A DNA stretch of 64,000 nt from Pyropia yezoensis (taxonomy: Eukaryota > Rhodophyta > Bangiophyceae > Bangiales > Bangiaceae): contig CM020619.1 in the NCBI GenBank assembly GCA_009829735.1, positions 28,174,063 to 28,238,062 on the forward strand, in the 5' to 3' direction. Under the pieces are notes generated by a model. The model was not told the origin of the DNA. It worked only from the letters and a program-made list of their open reading frames with translations, and searched no databases. Below, in pieces: positions 21,332 through 31,072 of the stretch. Within the stretch, counting starts at the first letter, position 1. Each line of letters begins with the position of its first letter. The translations under genes and the position numbers were made by a program.

Positions 21332-21809
21332 CAACCCAACCGACACCGACTTCGGCTGTTGGGGGGTGAGGCTTATACCTACTAAGTAGGGTGTGACATG
21401 GTTACGGCAGACTTAGGTTTCTAAGTCAAATCAGACTTAGGTTTCTAAGTCGAACCAAGCTTAGGTAACTAAGTAGAGCTAAGCTTAGGTAACTAAGCAA
21501 AACCTGAACCTTAATAAGTTAACTTAAAGGTAAAGGCTAACTCCGATAATATCGAAGTAACTAGGGAGCTTACACGGGAGGATGACCTCCCCAAGCCAAG
21601 ACACCAAGTGAGGGAGGATGACCTCCCCAAGCATGAACCTACCGGAAGAAGTTGGACGGGAGGCAAGGCACCACTGAGCCAGAAGGGGTACTCCCCAGGG
21701 CAGCAAACAGAGGCAAGCAATGCCCCCAAAGGGGATGAGTTTATACTCACTACTACCCGGCTACCATAAGGGTTGCCGGGGCCCTCTCACGCACAAACAA
21801 TAGCACTCC
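21332..21809. other. convergent spacer between pol and antisense gene
   Basis: This spacer of about 480 bp separates the pol stop from the stop of the opposing gene. It holds the palindrome array annotated separately. It also has a twice-repeated GGGAGGATGACCTCCCCAAGC element (near 21576 and 21612), itself partly palindromic. No gene is seen. The layout is conserved at 38021-38498. Confidence 0.7.
21378..21498. repeat. palindrome array at convergent gene ends
   Basis: Five short palindromic units occur in about 120 bp. They are CCTACTAAGTAGG (21378-21390), GACTTAGGTTTCTAAGTC twice (21410-21427 and 21434-21451), and AGCTTAGGTAACTAAG-type units twice (from 21458 and 21482). All are built on CTTAG/CTAAG arms. 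Corresponding arrays lie at 38067-38187 and 48521-48641. A role in terminating or separating the two opposed transcripts is inference. Confidence 0.8.
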
Positions 21810-24257
21810 TCAGTGGGTAGACCCACTGCCCGAGGGAGGCCACTCACGCGTAAGCGCGTAGACCTCCGTGCTCCACCGGTCGGCAACGTCACGACGGTCG
21901 ACCACCCGAGTTACCTCGGTGCATAGCTGGACGAGGGTGCTGCGGCCAGCCTCCACGTCCTCCAGAGCTTTCTGGAGGCGGTCCAGCACGCCACCGAAGC
22001 AACGCGCTGACCCAACCAGCGCAGCACCCGGGGGGATATCCCCCCAGCTAACAGAGAGACCCCCACGCATTGCGCGGGTAACAAGGGCGTCAACGCCCTC
22101 ATACCAGAGACGGGGACCCCCGTCATGTAGGACAGGGGCGGGAGGTGACACTGGCGCAGCCAGAGGGGCCACAGGAGCCGACACGGCTACCACCGGAGCC
22201 GGTGGCACCTGATACGAGGCCCGGTAGGACCCTACCGAAGGGGCTCCACCGTAACCACGGCGGTACTCCGCCCGACGACGGGACACCTCACGCTCCCCAC
22301 CCACAGAGCCCCACTCTCGGGGACGACGGCCAACCGCCGCCGGCATCGGGTTACCGAACCACGGAGCAAGGACCTGAAGAGGGTCATGGATAACCATGGG
22401 AATACCCAGGTCAGCAACAGCCTCGGTGGATGCCCACCCATGGCAACTGGGCTCACCCGGCTGAGTACGCCGGACACGCAACGAGTGACGAGGCAAGGGG
22501 GAAGCCCCAGCCTGCGGGTCCCGGTACGGGGGAAGGGCCAACACCCCAGCCCAGTTCACGGCATCGTGAACAGCCAGCAGGGCTTCGAACTCCCGGGCCA
22601 ACCCGGTCTTGGCGGCTATCAGATCCACGCCCAACTGCGCGATGTGCCGACGGACACCCGTCGGAAGATGAAACAGACGCCCCTGCCGGCGGACGGACAG
22701 CAAGAAGGATGAAGCCTGCCCGAGGGTAACCTCAAGGGTGAAGGTACCCTGCAACGGGTGGACCGGTCGCGAGGCCAACACACTCCCGAAGTATCGGAGA
22801 CAGGAGCCGGTGTCAAACCGGAAAGCAGGCGCGGGTTCCCACCCCTCCTGCCATAGCGGCGGGCGCACGGGAGTGTATACCGGAGCACGACCGTTGCCGG
22901 TCTGCAACGCACACGTTATATCCGTGCGGAACGCATCCGCCATGACACCATGGTTACGTCGCCAACTCGACGCCGACTTCAACCCCGCCATGGGCGGGTA
23001 GGGAGCCGTCAACGACAGATACGGGGGTACCGCCGGGTAGTAGTCAAAGTCGGGATACCGACCGGTACTGCTCACCGTCTCCCCAAACGCAACCGGCTCC
23101 GCCGCCGCCGCAATCCCCCGAGCACTAGCCGGGTAGTCAATCTCCCGCGGCAACGCGGGGGCAATCAGGTCGCAGACCCCGAAGTTGGGGTCGAGGTAGA
23201 CCTCACCCCGTCCCACCCGGGTGCGCCAGAGCTGCGCATGCCGGTCGTCCGGCTGACTCAGGATCCAATGGTGTTCCACCCGGACCGCGTTCGGCTGGTT
23301 GACCAGCCGCACCAACTCCCGCTCCCAGCTCGGGTCCACCTTGACGCGCCGGGAGGACTCTCCACGGGGATGCACCAGGTGGAAGTCCACCCGCATACGC
23401 CCATCGGACTCCATCGACTCTTGCACCGTGAGGTTTCTAACCCGAGCCACCAAGTCGGACACCGACATGGCGGGTTGACCCGCCGCCACGGCGACGCCGC
23501 CACCCAACGGGGCAACCCGGGCAGGACCAGGAAGAATCGGGGGCGCCGGGGGACGCACCACCGGCAGAGGGGCAGACGTCGGAGATGGACGAGGCCGAGG
23601 AGGAAGAAGAAGGGCGGGCGCCCGCCCGGAGTAACTCCCGGTGTCAACCGCCATGGGAGAAGGAGCGTCTTGACCGCTCGACACCCGCGGCACCGCAGGT
23701 ATGGTACCGGCGCCGGCACCACCCGTCGGCGTAGCCCCCGCCTCGGAAGAGGAAGGCACTTGGACAGCCTCCGGAGCCGGAGCCCCGGCCGTGCGGGCAC
23801 CCGCACCGTCTTGACCCGCCGCACCGGGTGTCGTACCGCCACCACCACCCGCGTCAACGTCGGGACCGCCTCGAGGAGTCACCGCCCGGACACCCGGACC
23901 ACCTTGACCAGCCGGAGTCGGCTGCGGGTCGCCACCTCCGCCGCAGGGCGGACCATCTTGAGGTAGCTGCGGTGAACCGGCACCGGCACCAGGCTCCATC
24001 CGGGCAGCCGGCAGAGAGGGGGTAGAAGCCGCCACGCGCGGTTGACCGCCGGGTTGACCTCCGGCCGACGGCACCGTCGTGCCGCTGCACACGGACGACA
24101 GTCCTCCGGCCGACAGACGGACGGACACCGCAGGCTCGTCGTCGTCAGACGAGCTCACCCCGTAACGCGCGGCGTCGGGACCGACAGGCGCGTCGTCCTC
24201 CATCTCCTCCCCGATCAGGAGGTCTTCCTCCTCTTCAAGCACCTGGGGATAGGACAT
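21810..24257 (-). CDS. antisense accessory gene of family A (copy A2)
   Basis: This is an 815-residue product from the ATG at 24257 (MSYPQVLEEEEDLLIGEE). That start is preferred because it is shared with copy A3; the frame is open to 24512. The N-terminal third is acidic, then Pro/Gly/Ala/Ser-rich and probably disordered. A conserved middle begins near SDLVARVRNLTVQ, includes RVKVDPSWERELVRLVNQP and EHHWILSQPDDRHAQLW, then YLSLTAPYPPMAGLKSASSW, and RYFGSVLASRPVHPLQGTF with RRQGRLFHLP. I recognise no known domain. The gene lies opposite to gag-pol between pol and the 3' LTR. Homologous genes are in all three LTR families here. Two stretches compared with copy A3 show mostly synonymous differences. 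Function is unknown; the conservation argues it is used by the element. Confidence 0.85.
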   Translation of the reverse strand: MSYPQVLEEEEDLLIGEEMEDDAPVGPDAARYGVSSSDDDEPAVSVRLSAGGLSSVCSGTTVPSAGGQPGGQPRVAASTPSLPAARMEPGAGAGSPQLPQDGPPCGGGGDPQPTPAGQGGPGVRAVTPRGGPDVDAGGGGGTTPGAAGQDGAGARTAGAPAPEAVQVPSSSEAGATPTGGAGAGTIPAVPRVSSGQDAPSPMAVDTGSYSGRAPALLLPPRPRPSPTSAPLPVVRPPAPPILPGPARVAPLGGGVAVAAGQPAMSVSDLVARVRNLTVQESMESDGRMRVDFHLVHPRGESSRRVKVDPSWERELVRLVNQPNAVRVEHHWILSQPDDRHAQLWRTRVGRGEVYLDPNFGVCDLIAPALPREIDYPASARGIAAAAEPVAFGETVSSTGRYPDFDYYPAVPPYLSLTAPYPPMAGLKSASSWRRNHGVMADAFRTDITCALQTGNGRAPVYTPVRPPLWQEGWEPAPAFRFDTGSCLRYFGSVLASRPVHPLQGTFTLEVTLGQASSFLLSVRRQGRLFHLPTGVRRHIAQLGVDLIAAKTGLAREFEALLAVHDAVNWAGVLALPPYRDPQAGASPLPRHSLRVRRTQPGEPSCHGWASTEAVADLGIPMVIHDPLQVLAPWFGNPMPAAVGRRPREWGSVGGEREVSRRRAEYRRGYGGAPSVGSYRASYQVPPAPVVAVSAPVAPLAAPVSPPAPVLHDGGPRLWYEGVDALVTRAMRGGLSVSWGDIPPGAALVGSARCFGGVLDRLQKALEDVEAGRSTLVQLCTEVTRVVDRRDVADRWSTEVYALTREWPPSGSGSTH

Positions 24258-24842
24258 GATAACGGGTGCGGAGTCCCCCGCGCCCACAAGCCGTCGACGG
24301 CTACGACCCGGTACGGTGGGATAACCGGGACGAGCCAGGGAAGCGCGGGCACCCGCGCTTATGACCACAAACGGCCACGAGAAGCGCCGCAGGCACGCGG
24401 GTCGACCCGCGCCCCACGGGGCTACGGCCGCGCTCCACCCAGGCACCTGGGCGGGACGGGGCCACCCCCACACCCGGGGTAAGCAAGAGGGGTCACCCCC
24501 AACCGACCCCACTCAACGCGGGCAGCCCCCGCCCCCCACTCAATCGTCCACACGAGAGGGGCCCCCCTACCACCAGGCACCTGGTGGCGGATCCGCTTGC
24601 ACCACCCCTCAGAGGGGGGTCGTGAACAGCAACCCGCATCGGGAATTTAACGGTCCGGAAAACGAATCGTGTGTGTGTACCACACAAAGGGGGGCACCCC
24701 CCTCGGACAACCTCGAAAAGGGGTGTCTGTCGCGACGGGGCGCAAAGCCCCACCCGACTGGTAAACGGTCACGCGACCCACTTACATTCGGTAACCCGAA
24801 TGCAACTCGACCCGAGGACGGGCCGAATCTAAGGGGGGGATA
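24258..24842. promoter_or_regulatory. upstream region of antisense gene, with polypurine tract
   Basis: No gene is seen. The roughly 330 bp nearest the LTR (GGGAATTTAACGG..., ACACAAAGGGGGGCACCCCCCT..., GTTACCGAATG-type text) recur almost unchanged at 46150-46476 and 51740-52050. They should contain the antisense gene's leader or promoter, and they end in the plus-strand primer tract 24831-24840. No promoter motif can be pinned down. Confidence 0.45.
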
Positions 24843-25204
24843 TGTAGCAATATGGTTGTCCGTATTGTGACCCTAATATTAGGGGGGCTACTTCTAATCC
24901 TTAACTTCAATTTGAGAGTCCGAGCTGGTCACGGTATCTATAAGTTACGTATGACCAGAGGGACTTGCATCTTGGGGTGGAGGGTAGTTAGTAGTGTCTC
25001 CGAGGGTTTATAACGAGGGGGCCGGTGGCGAATCCACCGCCGGCCAAGGTAGAACAACAAACCCCTCCCATTTGGGCTCCCATCTTGGTCCCGTGGCCTG
25101 CGCTCCAAGGACAGCAACCTTGGCCTCCCGGTGACGTTGGTGCCGATCCCCCTTGGTGAGTGTTCCCTGAGAGTGGACGTGCGACGGATTCCTATTGTGC
25201 TACA
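24843..25204 (+). repeat. family-A 3' LTR (copy A2)
   Basis: A 362-bp LTR, TGTAGCAATATGG...ATTGTGCTACA, with 7-bp inverted ends TGTAGCA/TGCTACA. It contains GGGTTTATAAC, a TATA-like element. In its diagnostic variants (CCGAGCTGG, GCGACGGATTC) it matches the LTR at 46477 rather than those at 31073 and 52051. Confidence 0.95.
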
Positions 25205-25740
25205 CAGCCGCGCACGCCCCAGCCGCACAGGCCAGCCCCTTCCCCCCAACCCCCACGCCCGCCCCCCACACCCCCAGTTAAGCCGCGTGCCGAGAGCGGA
25301 CACTAGGGTTCAGAGCGAATCCGGATCAGCCATTGGCCCAGAGCGCTGTGTCAGGAGCAAATACGACATATATTGAAAATTGTCACGCTATTCCAGGGTT
25401 CAAACGACGTGTCTGATGAGAATTGGAGCACAGCTGCCTGGGGCTTCTCAGGCGGACCTCCCGGGTTGAAAATCGACATGGAATCAGCACATCTCTTCTC
25501 AACGGGAGAGCGCACAGACCTTTTCAGGCATCACCACTGCAACGGCAAAGTCACACAAGGGAGCCCAAGAGAGGGGGAGTGCGTCGTTTAAAGCCAAAGG
25601 GGGGAGCTGCACGGATAAAAGAGCGGGTTGGTTTTTCCCCGCATCCCAGGGGGAAGCTGAGCGAAGAGAAAGGAGCCTGGAAGACGTCCGAGCGACCGTC
25701 CAGCGTGCACACGTCATGTGAATGAACAGCCCGTGTATAT
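25205..25740. other. no supported gene; flank of the transposase gene
   Basis: The first 110 bases are C-rich. The remainder has ordinary composition with no coding frame I can support. It probably includes the 3' flank of the transposase gene that ends at 25741. Confidence 0.5.
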
Positions 25741-26310
25741 TTAATTGTCAAGCAAGATGGCAAGGCACATTTCCTGTGCGGCAGCAAGCAAGGCATCGTC
25801 GGCCTCCGCTTCGGCCTCCGCCGCGGCTGCTGCCTTGTCCTTTCGCTGACGATAGGCAGCTATCTTGGTCACACTCCCTGCGACCATATTTGTCGCCCAC
25901 TTGTCCATGTCGTCGTCGCGCTTCTCGACACAGGCCGCCGACTCCGCAGGGCTGGTCCCGGTTGCTATCTTGGCACTATTCGTGCGCAAGTCCGACTCCT
26001 TGGTCGCTTTGCGAGCCCCAGCCGCCGCTGGGGCTCGACGCTTGCCGAGGTTGAACGTCGAGCCGCCCATGCCGCATCCCGCGGCCGCTTTCTGCAGCAG
26101 ACGCACACAGCGCTCCGGGAAGGTCGCTCCAACGAGCGCTTTGTTGTTCTGGTAGTCATGGACATGCCACGCTTCCAAACCTTGCTCACTGTAGAGGCCA
26201 ATGGATCCGTGCCTGTCCAGGAAGTCGCGCGCGTGGCAACAGAGGATGTGGAACTTGGGAATGACACTGCACCACTCGAAGTCCGCAATGAGGCTGTCAA
26301 CAAAGGTAGC
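25741..26310 (-). pseudogene. large DNA transposase gene, 3' part
   Basis: This 190-codon segment completes the gene whose 5' part lies at 58980-60885; the two are split by element C. Reading from 26310 it begins at the exact codon where the other part stops, with the GTAGC target duplication at 26306-26310. Visible motifs are DFEWCSVIPKFHILCCH, then GLYSEQGLEAWH, followed by a Lys/Arg- and Ala/Glu-rich tail ending LLDN. The 'PK-x-H ... EQ-x2-E' pattern is typical of the third acidic residue region in some large eukaryotic transposases, known from memory. The frame itself is intact apart from the insertion. Confidence 0.7.
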
Positions 26311-26950
26311 TGTGGGTGTTTACCGCACCCCTCGGACTAGGGGCATCCCCCTTCAGGGGGAGGCGGATCGTGGCGACCTCTGCCCCTGACCAATCGGGGG
26401 CAGGAGGGGGTCGCTCCTCCCTCGGGAGGGGCACGCCACGTCATCCTCGCTGGATCCCCCCATGAATGGGAGGGAAGATAAGATAATATCGGGTAGAGCG
26501 ATTACGCCCTCCCGATTGGAATTGGCCTTCTGGCCAGTGAAGGGAAGTTACATAGGGCGGGCTACTTCCGCCCCAATCTGGCTGAGATTTAGTGAGATCC
26601 CTCCACTGAGCGTGTTTTGCGTGGAGAGATGTGTTGGAGGGCTCTGAGTGTTTTGATTGGGTGTTTAGTGTAGGGAGTGTTGGCCCGCACTCCGGGGTCC
26701 CACAGGGGGCCCTGGACCGGCGGGCCAAAGAGGGATATCTGCGCCTGGGGCTGCGCCCGTTGCTTCCCCCTCACAAAAAATCAACCTTGCGTTACCCTCG
26801 TGTTCCCCGTCCAGGACGCTTCCACCTTCGCGTGAAGCTCTACGTTCCGGCGGTTCTGACTCTAGGGTTTATACCCCGGGTTCCCCACCATCTCCTTCAG
26901 GAGGATAAGGTACCCCGTTGGTGTGGGCTTACGCCCAGATAATCACCACA
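26311..26950 (+). repeat. family-C LTR (left copy)
   Basis: A 640-bp LTR, TGTGGGTGTTTACCGC...AATCACCACA, flanked on both sides by GTAGC. It differs from the LTR at 58340-58979 at only a handful of sites and has the same length. It is followed not by a primer-binding site but by transposase sequence, so as it stands it looks like a solo LTR. The wider context (1287-bp duplication ending in telomere repeats) shows it is part of a repair scar. Confidence 0.9.
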
Positions 26951-27597
26951 GTAGCTACTCGCCGACGGAAGGTAGCTCGTTCCGCCGGCGGGATGACCTC
27001 AGCTCGGTTCATCACTGGGATGATGGAGCCCCAGAGAGCGCACGCGTCGCGATAGGCACGCGCGCGCGAGTCGGGCACAAATGTGTCTAGCACGTCGCAC
27101 ACGAGGTCCAGCTTGCCAGTAATCTTGTGGCACTGCTTTCCAGCGAACGTGCCCCCGTGGTACGGAGCCGGGCATACACCCGCGCCGGACCGGAGGACCT
27201 CAGCCATTGCCGTGGCGTACTCAGCCGCCTTCTCCGGCCCCTGATCGATGACAACCGCTTCCACGCCGAGGGTGAGAAGGTAGCCCGTGCCACCTTGCGT
27301 CACGTGCAGCGGCATGGGGGCGATGTCAGCGACGTCAATGATGAGGAGGGGCTTCCGCTCAATCGAGAGGCGCTCAGTCTTGTCCAGGGGCTCCTCCATG
27401 CCTGCGAGCGGCACATCTTGATACGCAAGAGCCATGTCGTCCGCGTTCTGGATCGTACGAAGCCGACCCCCAGCCTTGCTTCCAGCTTGCATGTTGCCAT
27501 ACTCATGCAGGTGGTCGGCGCTTACCTTCGTCGGCCGCGCCCACGCAGTGCAGTACAGGCATGGCATCCGACAGGTAGCTTCGGCGTGCCCCAGGTG
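26951..27597 (-). pseudogene. duplicated fragment of the transposase gene
   Basis: This is a copy of 58980-59626, identical in length and differing at three sites I can see (near 27247, 27341 and 27527). It encodes the segment with GTGYLLTLGVEAVV, the CRMPCLYC end and AERATFRRRVAT. It stops abruptly at CCAGGTG, where telomere-type repeats begin. It has no start or end of its own and is not a functional gene. Confidence 0.85.
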
Positions 27598-27636
27598 TTA
27601 GGGGTTAGGGTTAGGGTTAGGGTTAGGGTTAGGGTT
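27598..27636 (+). repeat. interstitial telomeric repeat (TTAGGG)n
   Basis: TTAGGGG, then five perfect TTAGGG units, then TT. It lies exactly between the end of the duplicated transposase fragment and a 126-bp tail of the family-C LTR. It is too short to be a chromosome end in this assembly. Confidence 0.95.
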
Positions 27637-27637
27637 C

Positions 27638-27763
27638 CCTTCGCGTGAAGCTCTACGTTCCGGCGGTTCTGACTCTAGGGTTTATACCCCGGGTTCCCCA
27701 CCATCTCCTTCCGGAGGATAAGGTACCCCGTTGGTATGGGCTTACGCCCAGATATCCACCGCA
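27638..27763 (+). repeat. family-C 5' LTR tail (126 bp)
   Basis: It corresponds base for base in length to 26825-26950. It ends CCACCGCA rather than TCACCACA and is followed by the primer-binding site, so it is the true 3' end of this element's 5' LTR. The preceding part is replaced by the telomeric scar. Confidence 0.85.
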
Positions 27764-27765
27764 TT

Positions 27766-27782
27766 TGGTGGAGCAGCAGGGG
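27766..27782 (+). other. primer-binding site, family C
   Basis: TGGTGGAGCAGCAGGGG, two bases after the LTR end. It is identical to the family-B site. Confidence 0.8.
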
Positions 27783-27909
27783 AGGGGATTCGCTCCGCCT
27801 TCTGGTAAAGTCTCCTCTCCTTTTGTTGGGTGGTTTCTTGGTCGTGTGCTCTGTGGTGGGGTTGTGACCCTTGGTACCTTTTCTTTCTAGCCTTTACAGG
27901 TGGGTCAAG

Positions 27910-29955
27910 ATGCAGTCTGATACTTCTGCTCCTCCTTAAGGAGGAGGTCCTACACCTGTGGAAACGTCAAACGTGACAGCAGGCACCGGCGAACCTCCCG
28001 GTGGCGCCTCACGGACCAACCCTGGTGTTGAGTCGGCCGCTCAGCGGGAACGCACGAGTTTGTCCCGTTTAGACCTGCCTCCGGGTGGAGTGCCAGGCGC
28101 CGGAGAGGCTCCCGGCCTGGCACAAGCCACTCCAGGCGCGACCCCTGATGGGGAGGCAGCCCACGGCTTCGGCGACCGCTCTACGTTTACCTCCCGTGAG
28201 TGGGGGGCCTGGGCCTCACCCGCGGGTGGGGGTACGTTTGCATCGCCCACCCAGGACCGTATGGATACGGATAATTTCAGAGGCGCCCCTTTGGGGGGCG
28301 TACCCGCTGTGGGGGGGTCGTCCTCCACGGCTATGGGAACTGTTCCTCTGGCGGCTTTCCGTCAGATGTTGACGGAGGTGGTCTCACCAATTTCGGCTCG
28401 ACTCGAAAAGGTCGAGGGTTCAATCTCTCGATCTGGTCGGCGGACTCGCCGCCGACCCCATGGTTATTCGCAGACATCTTCCTCTTCGGAGGCAAGTGAT
28501 GTTGATCCTGAGAGGCGTGGGGCGAGGCGCTTAAGCGCTTCGACCCACCGCCGGGTAGCCCGTGTGCTATCCCCCGGACGTGACGGGGAACCGAAGCGGG
28601 TTATCCCGCTCAAGATAATACCCGATGATGATACCTTTAAAGGGATCCTGGATTGCGAGTCTTATGCACTCGCCAATAAGAGCGTACGCTATGATGAAGA
28701 GATGGCTCACGGCTTAGGCCGGAAGCGCAAAGAGATATCCCTCACGTTTGGGCGTGACGCCCTTTGGGACGGGACCCCCCCTCTAGTGTCTATTCTACCT
28801 TGAGCTTCATTTGAATCTTTTAGATTCATATGAAGCTCATTTTCAATCCAGTTTTCTTGTGGACTGGGTCATCCTGTCTTGTTTCGGACAGCAGAGACGT
28901 GGTCAGCGCTGTCAGTTTACCCTTGGAGCCAATTATGGTCCCTAAACTCACGGTAAATTCACGGCAAGGCGGACTTTCCGTCTCGGGACGGATTCATATG
29001 AATCTTTTGCAAGGTAGAATAGACACTAGCGGTGTTCGAATTCCTAAATCGCTTCAGTAAGGCTAGCGATGACAACGACCTCTCAGAAGGTCGAGCTATG
29101 TACCTCCTTCCGGAGTTTACCAAAGGGGAACTCAAGAAGGAGCTCCTCTCCCTTATCCCCTCTAAGGCGGGGGGACGAGCGGGAGAGGTCACTTCATATC
29201 TGGAGCTGTTTAACTGGCTCCTCTGCAGTTACGCGGACGAGGAAATTATATCATCCCAAGTGGCAGCGTTTAATAACGTTGCCCAAGAGGATGATGAATT
29301 CGAGACCGCCTTTTACCGGCGCGTCCGCGATGCAAATGCGCTCTGCGGGTATATTCATACTGCGAGCCAACTTAAGGGCCGCTTTATGCAAGGGGTCTGG
29401 TGGGAGGTACGGACTGATGTCCGTGAACTTAATACACCAGACAAGCCCATAGAGGCGTTGGTACGCTATGCTCAACGCAAAGGCGACATATGTCGCCGGC
29501 GCAATGAGGAGCTGCGGGCCCAATGGTCCGCAGACGCCGCGGAGCGTCGGGCTCGGCGCAATGCCTCAAAAGGCATTGCAGCGGGGGTAGCTACTACCCC
29601 CAGCGGTTCCTCCGTACCTTCGTTGTACGGGGGGAAGGCCAAAGTTGGCACCGATGCGGGGAGGGAGCGTTTAAATCGCTACCCCTGCTTGGCTTGTATT
29701 AGCCATGAGCATTTTACGCGCCACTGTCCCGACCTTAGTGTCGAGACGCGGGCCAAGTTTGAGAAAGCTCGTAAGGAGCGCGCTCGGGTTGAGGGCCGTA
29801 TCCCGCGGGGTACGGCGGGGACAGCGCAGCCCGTAGCGGTTGTCTCTGAGGGGGGGCCTTCTGGCGCCCCTAAAGGGGGGCCTGGCCCCCAGGGGAATTT
29901 TGAAGAGTCAGAAGACTCTTCATCTGAGGATACCCCCTCCTCAAAAAACGATTAA
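27910..29955 (+). pseudogene. gag: family-C gag, interrupted
   Basis: The frame starts at the ATG at 27910 (MQSDTSAPP), is stopped by an in-frame TAA at 27937-27939, and is then open to 28797 and, after a 241-bp insertion, from 29029 to 29955. The Gag core matches family B on both sides of the insertion (LWDGTPPL ... VFEFLNRFSKASDDNDLSEG, LLPEFTKGELKKEL). The nucleocapsid knuckle is altered: PCLACISHEHFTRHC still keeps C-x2-C-x4-H-x4-C. The tail is Ser/Glu/Asp-rich. It is dead as it stands because of the stop and the insertion. Confidence 0.82.
28786..29026 (+). mobile_element. small inverted-repeat (MITE-like) insertion
   Basis: A 241-bp insert in family-C gag with perfect 18-base terminal inverted repeats (GTGTCTATTCTACCTTG... 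and its complement). It is flanked by TA on both sides (28784-28785 and 29027-29028), or by CTAG if the palindromic flank is counted. Removing it with one flank copy restores the gag frame (…PPLAVFEF…), which proves it is an insertion. It contains an internal hairpin (GAGCTTCAT...ATGAAGCTC). No coding capacity. TA duplication would suit a Tc1/mariner-type source, but the ends are not diagnostic. Confidence 0.85.
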
Positions 29956-30155
29956 GGGGGAGGCCTGATGAGGATGATTCCTCCCCCGGGGAAGAGGATG
30001 TCGTGTTGAAACGCATCTCACCCCGACCTCGTGGGGTGAAGCGTAAGATGGTCCGCCCTCAAGGGAAGGACGAAGCTGAACAAGCAGCTCGGATGGTGGC
30101 ATTAGTGTCACCACCCACGGCTAATCAATTAGCCGTACGGCTTTTTATTACTTAG

Positions 30156-31067
30156 GGATATGAATGGGCGACGAGGGCCATCCTCGATACCGGGAGTGGC
30201 CCTTCGCTCGTCCGGAAGCAGGCATTACCTCGGGGGTTCCCTATGGAACCCCTGGGAGACCTGGAAACCTTAAAGTTTTATGATGTGAACGGGGGATGGC
30301 TCCCCATAGTGGGAAGCGTCACCCTGGGGGTCTGTGTGGGAAAACAAGTCTCATACATATCCTTTGGCGTGGTTCCGAGTATGTGCGTCCCTGTTATCCT
30401 GGGGAACACATTCGTGGACCACGAACCTAAGAGTATTAACTTGGAGGACCAGACGGTCACCCTCTTATCGGGGGAGACCGACCCCATCCTGCGGGGGGTT
30501 CAGAAGAACCCCCGCCGCAAGCCGAACAGGGAGGCGGTGTGTGCGTGTCCCCAAGAGGGGGGAACGCCCGCCTGGTCCTTACCCACAAGACGCTTATGCG
30601 TCCGGGTACGATTGCGCACGTTCAAGTGCGTGGCAACTTTCAAGGCCACGGATACATCCGTGGCAAGAGCACATTGCACTCCATTCATGCAGCGCAACTG
30701 GCCGAGGGGCCCGCCACGCTTAAGCCTGGCCAGCCTACTACGGTACAGGTTATGAATCCAACTAAGCGGCCGGTACGTTTACGTGCCGGCATGGCCATAG
30801 GACACATTACTGTGTTTGATGGCGTCAGCCAAGAGGCTTCCACCGAGGAGTTGAAGGATCCGGAGCCGAAACCGGTTTCGAAAGAATCCTCCCTCGCCCC
30901 AGGCATAGACCTGGGGAAGGTGCCCGAAGGCCTACGAGCTAAGCTCACGGCGCTTTTAGAGAGATATAATTCTCTCTGGGATGGCACCCTCGGAACGATC
31001 AAAGAGACGGTACACCGTATCCGGCTTAAGCCAGGAGCGGTCCCCGTCCGACAACATCCTTACAAGT
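30156..31067 (+). pseudogene. pol: family-C protease and start of RT
   Basis: The retropepsin motif AILDTGSGPSLVRKQAL lies just after an in-frame TAG (30153-30155). The flap-region text is VPVILGNTFV. The frame shifts between about 30480 and 30545. The later frame carries the protease/RT linker (VLTHKTLMRPGTIAHVQV ... RAGMAIGHI) and the RT entry (LWDGTLGTIKETVHRI, AVPVRQHPYKSG). At 31068 it meets the target site of the family-A insertion and resumes at 52415. Inactive. Confidence 0.78.
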
Positions 31068-31072
31068 CTGGT

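Larger units (their letters stand above)
17834..25204 (+). mobile_element. family-A Ty3/gypsy element, 3' part (copy A2)
   Basis: Contents are the pol remainder (17834-21331), a convergent spacer with palindromes, a large minus-strand gene (21810-24257), a polypurine tract (AAGGGGGGGA, 24831-24840) and the 3' LTR (24843-25204). The 5' LTR, gag and protease start are missing because the family-B element and the gap occupy that side. Bases after the LTR read CAGCC, but the matching left target-site copy is not in the window. Confidence 0.92.

Noticed and set aside
21510-21540. Possible CRISPR-like array (short palindromic repeats at 21378-21498)
   Set aside because: Units are 13-23 bp palindromes with tiny, non-unique gaps in a eukaryotic retrotransposon; no spacers and no cas genes.
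22950-23966. 338-codon plus-strand frame inside the antisense gene of copy A2
   Set aside because: It is Arg/His-rich, a composition effect of the opposite frame, and it is not kept in copies A1 or A3 at this length.
27598-27636. A true chromosome end at the telomere repeats
   Set aside because: Only 39 bases, flanked on both sides by element C and transposase sequence; best read as an internal scar or an assembly join.
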